Both the position numbers and the translations under genes were made by a program. The notes under the pieces are model-generated. The model was not told where the DNA came from. It made no database searches and saw only the letters and a list, made by a program, of their open reading frames with translations. 5,676 nucleotides of DNA from Promethearchaeota archaeon (lineage in GTDB: Archaea; Asgardarchaeota; Lokiarchaeia; Sigynarchaeales; SOKP01): the NCBI GenBank assembly GCA_016839425.1, contig JAEOUI010000456.1, positions 1 through 5,676 of the forward strand. The letters run 5' to 3'. Shown in pieces: positions 5,076 to 5,676 of the stretch (positions are counted from its first letter, which is position 1; each line of letters starts with the position of its first letter).

Positions 5076-5585
5076 ATGGAAGAGAATCACAAAAGGGAAC
5101 AATATTTCTTTGATAAATCGACCGCGAAAAAAATCGTTGACTTTATAAAACAATACAAAAATCCGTGCTTATTATGCGCTCCAACCATTGGTATAGAGCT
5201 AGATTCTCTCGGATTAAAATATAGCCTTCTTGATATTGACGAGAGGTTTTCTAACCTTCAAGGATTTCGCTTCTATGATATGACACGACCAGAATGGATT
5301 GAAAATCAATTCGGAATTATTTTTTGTGATCCCCCCTTTTTTACCGTTTCACTTTCTAAATTATATCATGCAATCAGAATGCTTAGTCATTACAAATTTA
5401 CTCAACCTTTAATGATCAGCTACCTCACTAGAAGGGCTAAGAAATTCCTTACTTCATTTTCGTCATTTAATGTTACATCAACTGGCTTTAAACCAAATTA
5501 CATTACGGTTGAGAAATCTAAAAAGAACGATATCGAATTTTTTGGAAATATTTCTAAGAAAAATTTAGCCCTTCTTAAATTGTGA
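5076..5585 (+). CDS. N6-adenine-MTase-type methyltransferase resembling EEF1AKMT1/Efm5
   Basis: This 169-residue SAM-dependent methyltransferase has the order of landmarks of the family once named N6-adenine methyltransferase, which includes eukaryotic EEF1AKMT1 and yeast Efm5, lysine methyltransferases of translation factor eEF1A. Seen in order: EQYFFDKSTA (8-17), like the eukaryotic QYWYS-x-x-T opening; PCLLCAPTIG (30-39) in place of a glycine-rich SAM loop; LLDIDERF (51-58), the acidic post-strand-2 site; FRFYDMTRP (64-72); the catalytic DPPF (85-88); and FKPNY (138-142), like FKPRH. The C-terminus is shorter and lacks the conserved EFRCYVNY, having IEFFGNI instead. The substrate could be archaeal EF-1A, another protein, or nucleic acid, since DPPF/DPPY also occurs in DNA and RNA adenine methyltransferases. 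ATG 5076 has no ribosome site, so translation may be leaderless or nearly so. It stands alone. Confidence 0.72.
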   Translation: MEENHKREQYFFDKSTAKKIVDFIKQYKNPCLLCAPTIGIELDSLGLKYSLLDIDERFSNLQGFRFYDMTRPEWIENQFGIIFCDPPFFTVSLSKLYHAIRMLSHYKFTQPLMISYLTRRAKKFLTSFSSFNVTSTGFKPNYITVEKSKKNDIEFFGNISKKNLALLKL

Positions 5586-5676
5586 TTTAGTATTCAAGAT
5601 TTTAATCTATGTATTTTCACTAATAATAATTGTAATTATGATTATCTAAAAAGAACGATAATATTAAATGGCATTC

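Noticed and set aside
5586..5676. Start of another gene at ATG 5668 after ATAATATTAA.
   Set aside because: Only three codons are visible before the window ends, so no gene can be supported.

Overview
The window most likely comes from an archaeon of the Asgard group (Lokiarchaeia-like). The DNA is AT-rich, start sites are preceded by TATA-like boxes, genes end in T-tracts, and several genes have a eukaryote-like character. These include a complete Ras/Rab-type small GTPase, a probable longin/roadblock-like protein, and a small methyltransferase resembling the eukaryotic EF1A-lysine methyltransferase EEF1AKMT1/Efm5. The lineage is inferred from gene content only; there is no rRNA or phylogenetic marker here.

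Layout, left to right. Bases 1-166 hold the 3' end of an unrecognised plus-strand gene, followed by a T-rich terminator. Bases 232-951 (+) encode a stand-alone class I glutamine amidotransferase with its catalytic triad. Bases 977-1660 (-) hold a TPR-repeat gene interrupted by two in-frame stop codons (TAA and TAG), read as a pseudogene. A divergent promoter region separates it from a plus-strand 279-residue protein (1811-2650) whose N-terminal half looks like a longin/profilin-like fold. A 22-residue single-membrane-span microprotein with its own TATA box follows at 2765-2833 (+). The Ras-like GTPase lies at 3004-3525 (-) and has a TTG start. Upstream of it on the same strand, behind an 11-base T-tract, is a branched-chain aminotransferase (3688-4719, -).

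Bases 4720-5075 contain no conventional gene but are not empty. They hold a 45-codon coding-like plus-strand remnant, then a strongly structured inverted-repeat region (4871-4985) that folds as a three-way-junction RNA on the plus strand. A 35-codon minus-strand ORF overlaps the same bases. Two T-tracts come next, and then the methyltransferase gene (5076-5585, +). The last 91 bases show no supportable gene; an ATG at 5668 may open the next one.

The genes do not form one operon; strands alternate and most genes have their own promoter and terminator. The only functional link I would propose is between the GTPase and the longin/roadblock-like protein, because small profilin-fold domains commonly act as GTPase regulators or partners; they lie about 350 bp apart in convergent orientation. 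The most unusual element is the structured region at 4871-4985.
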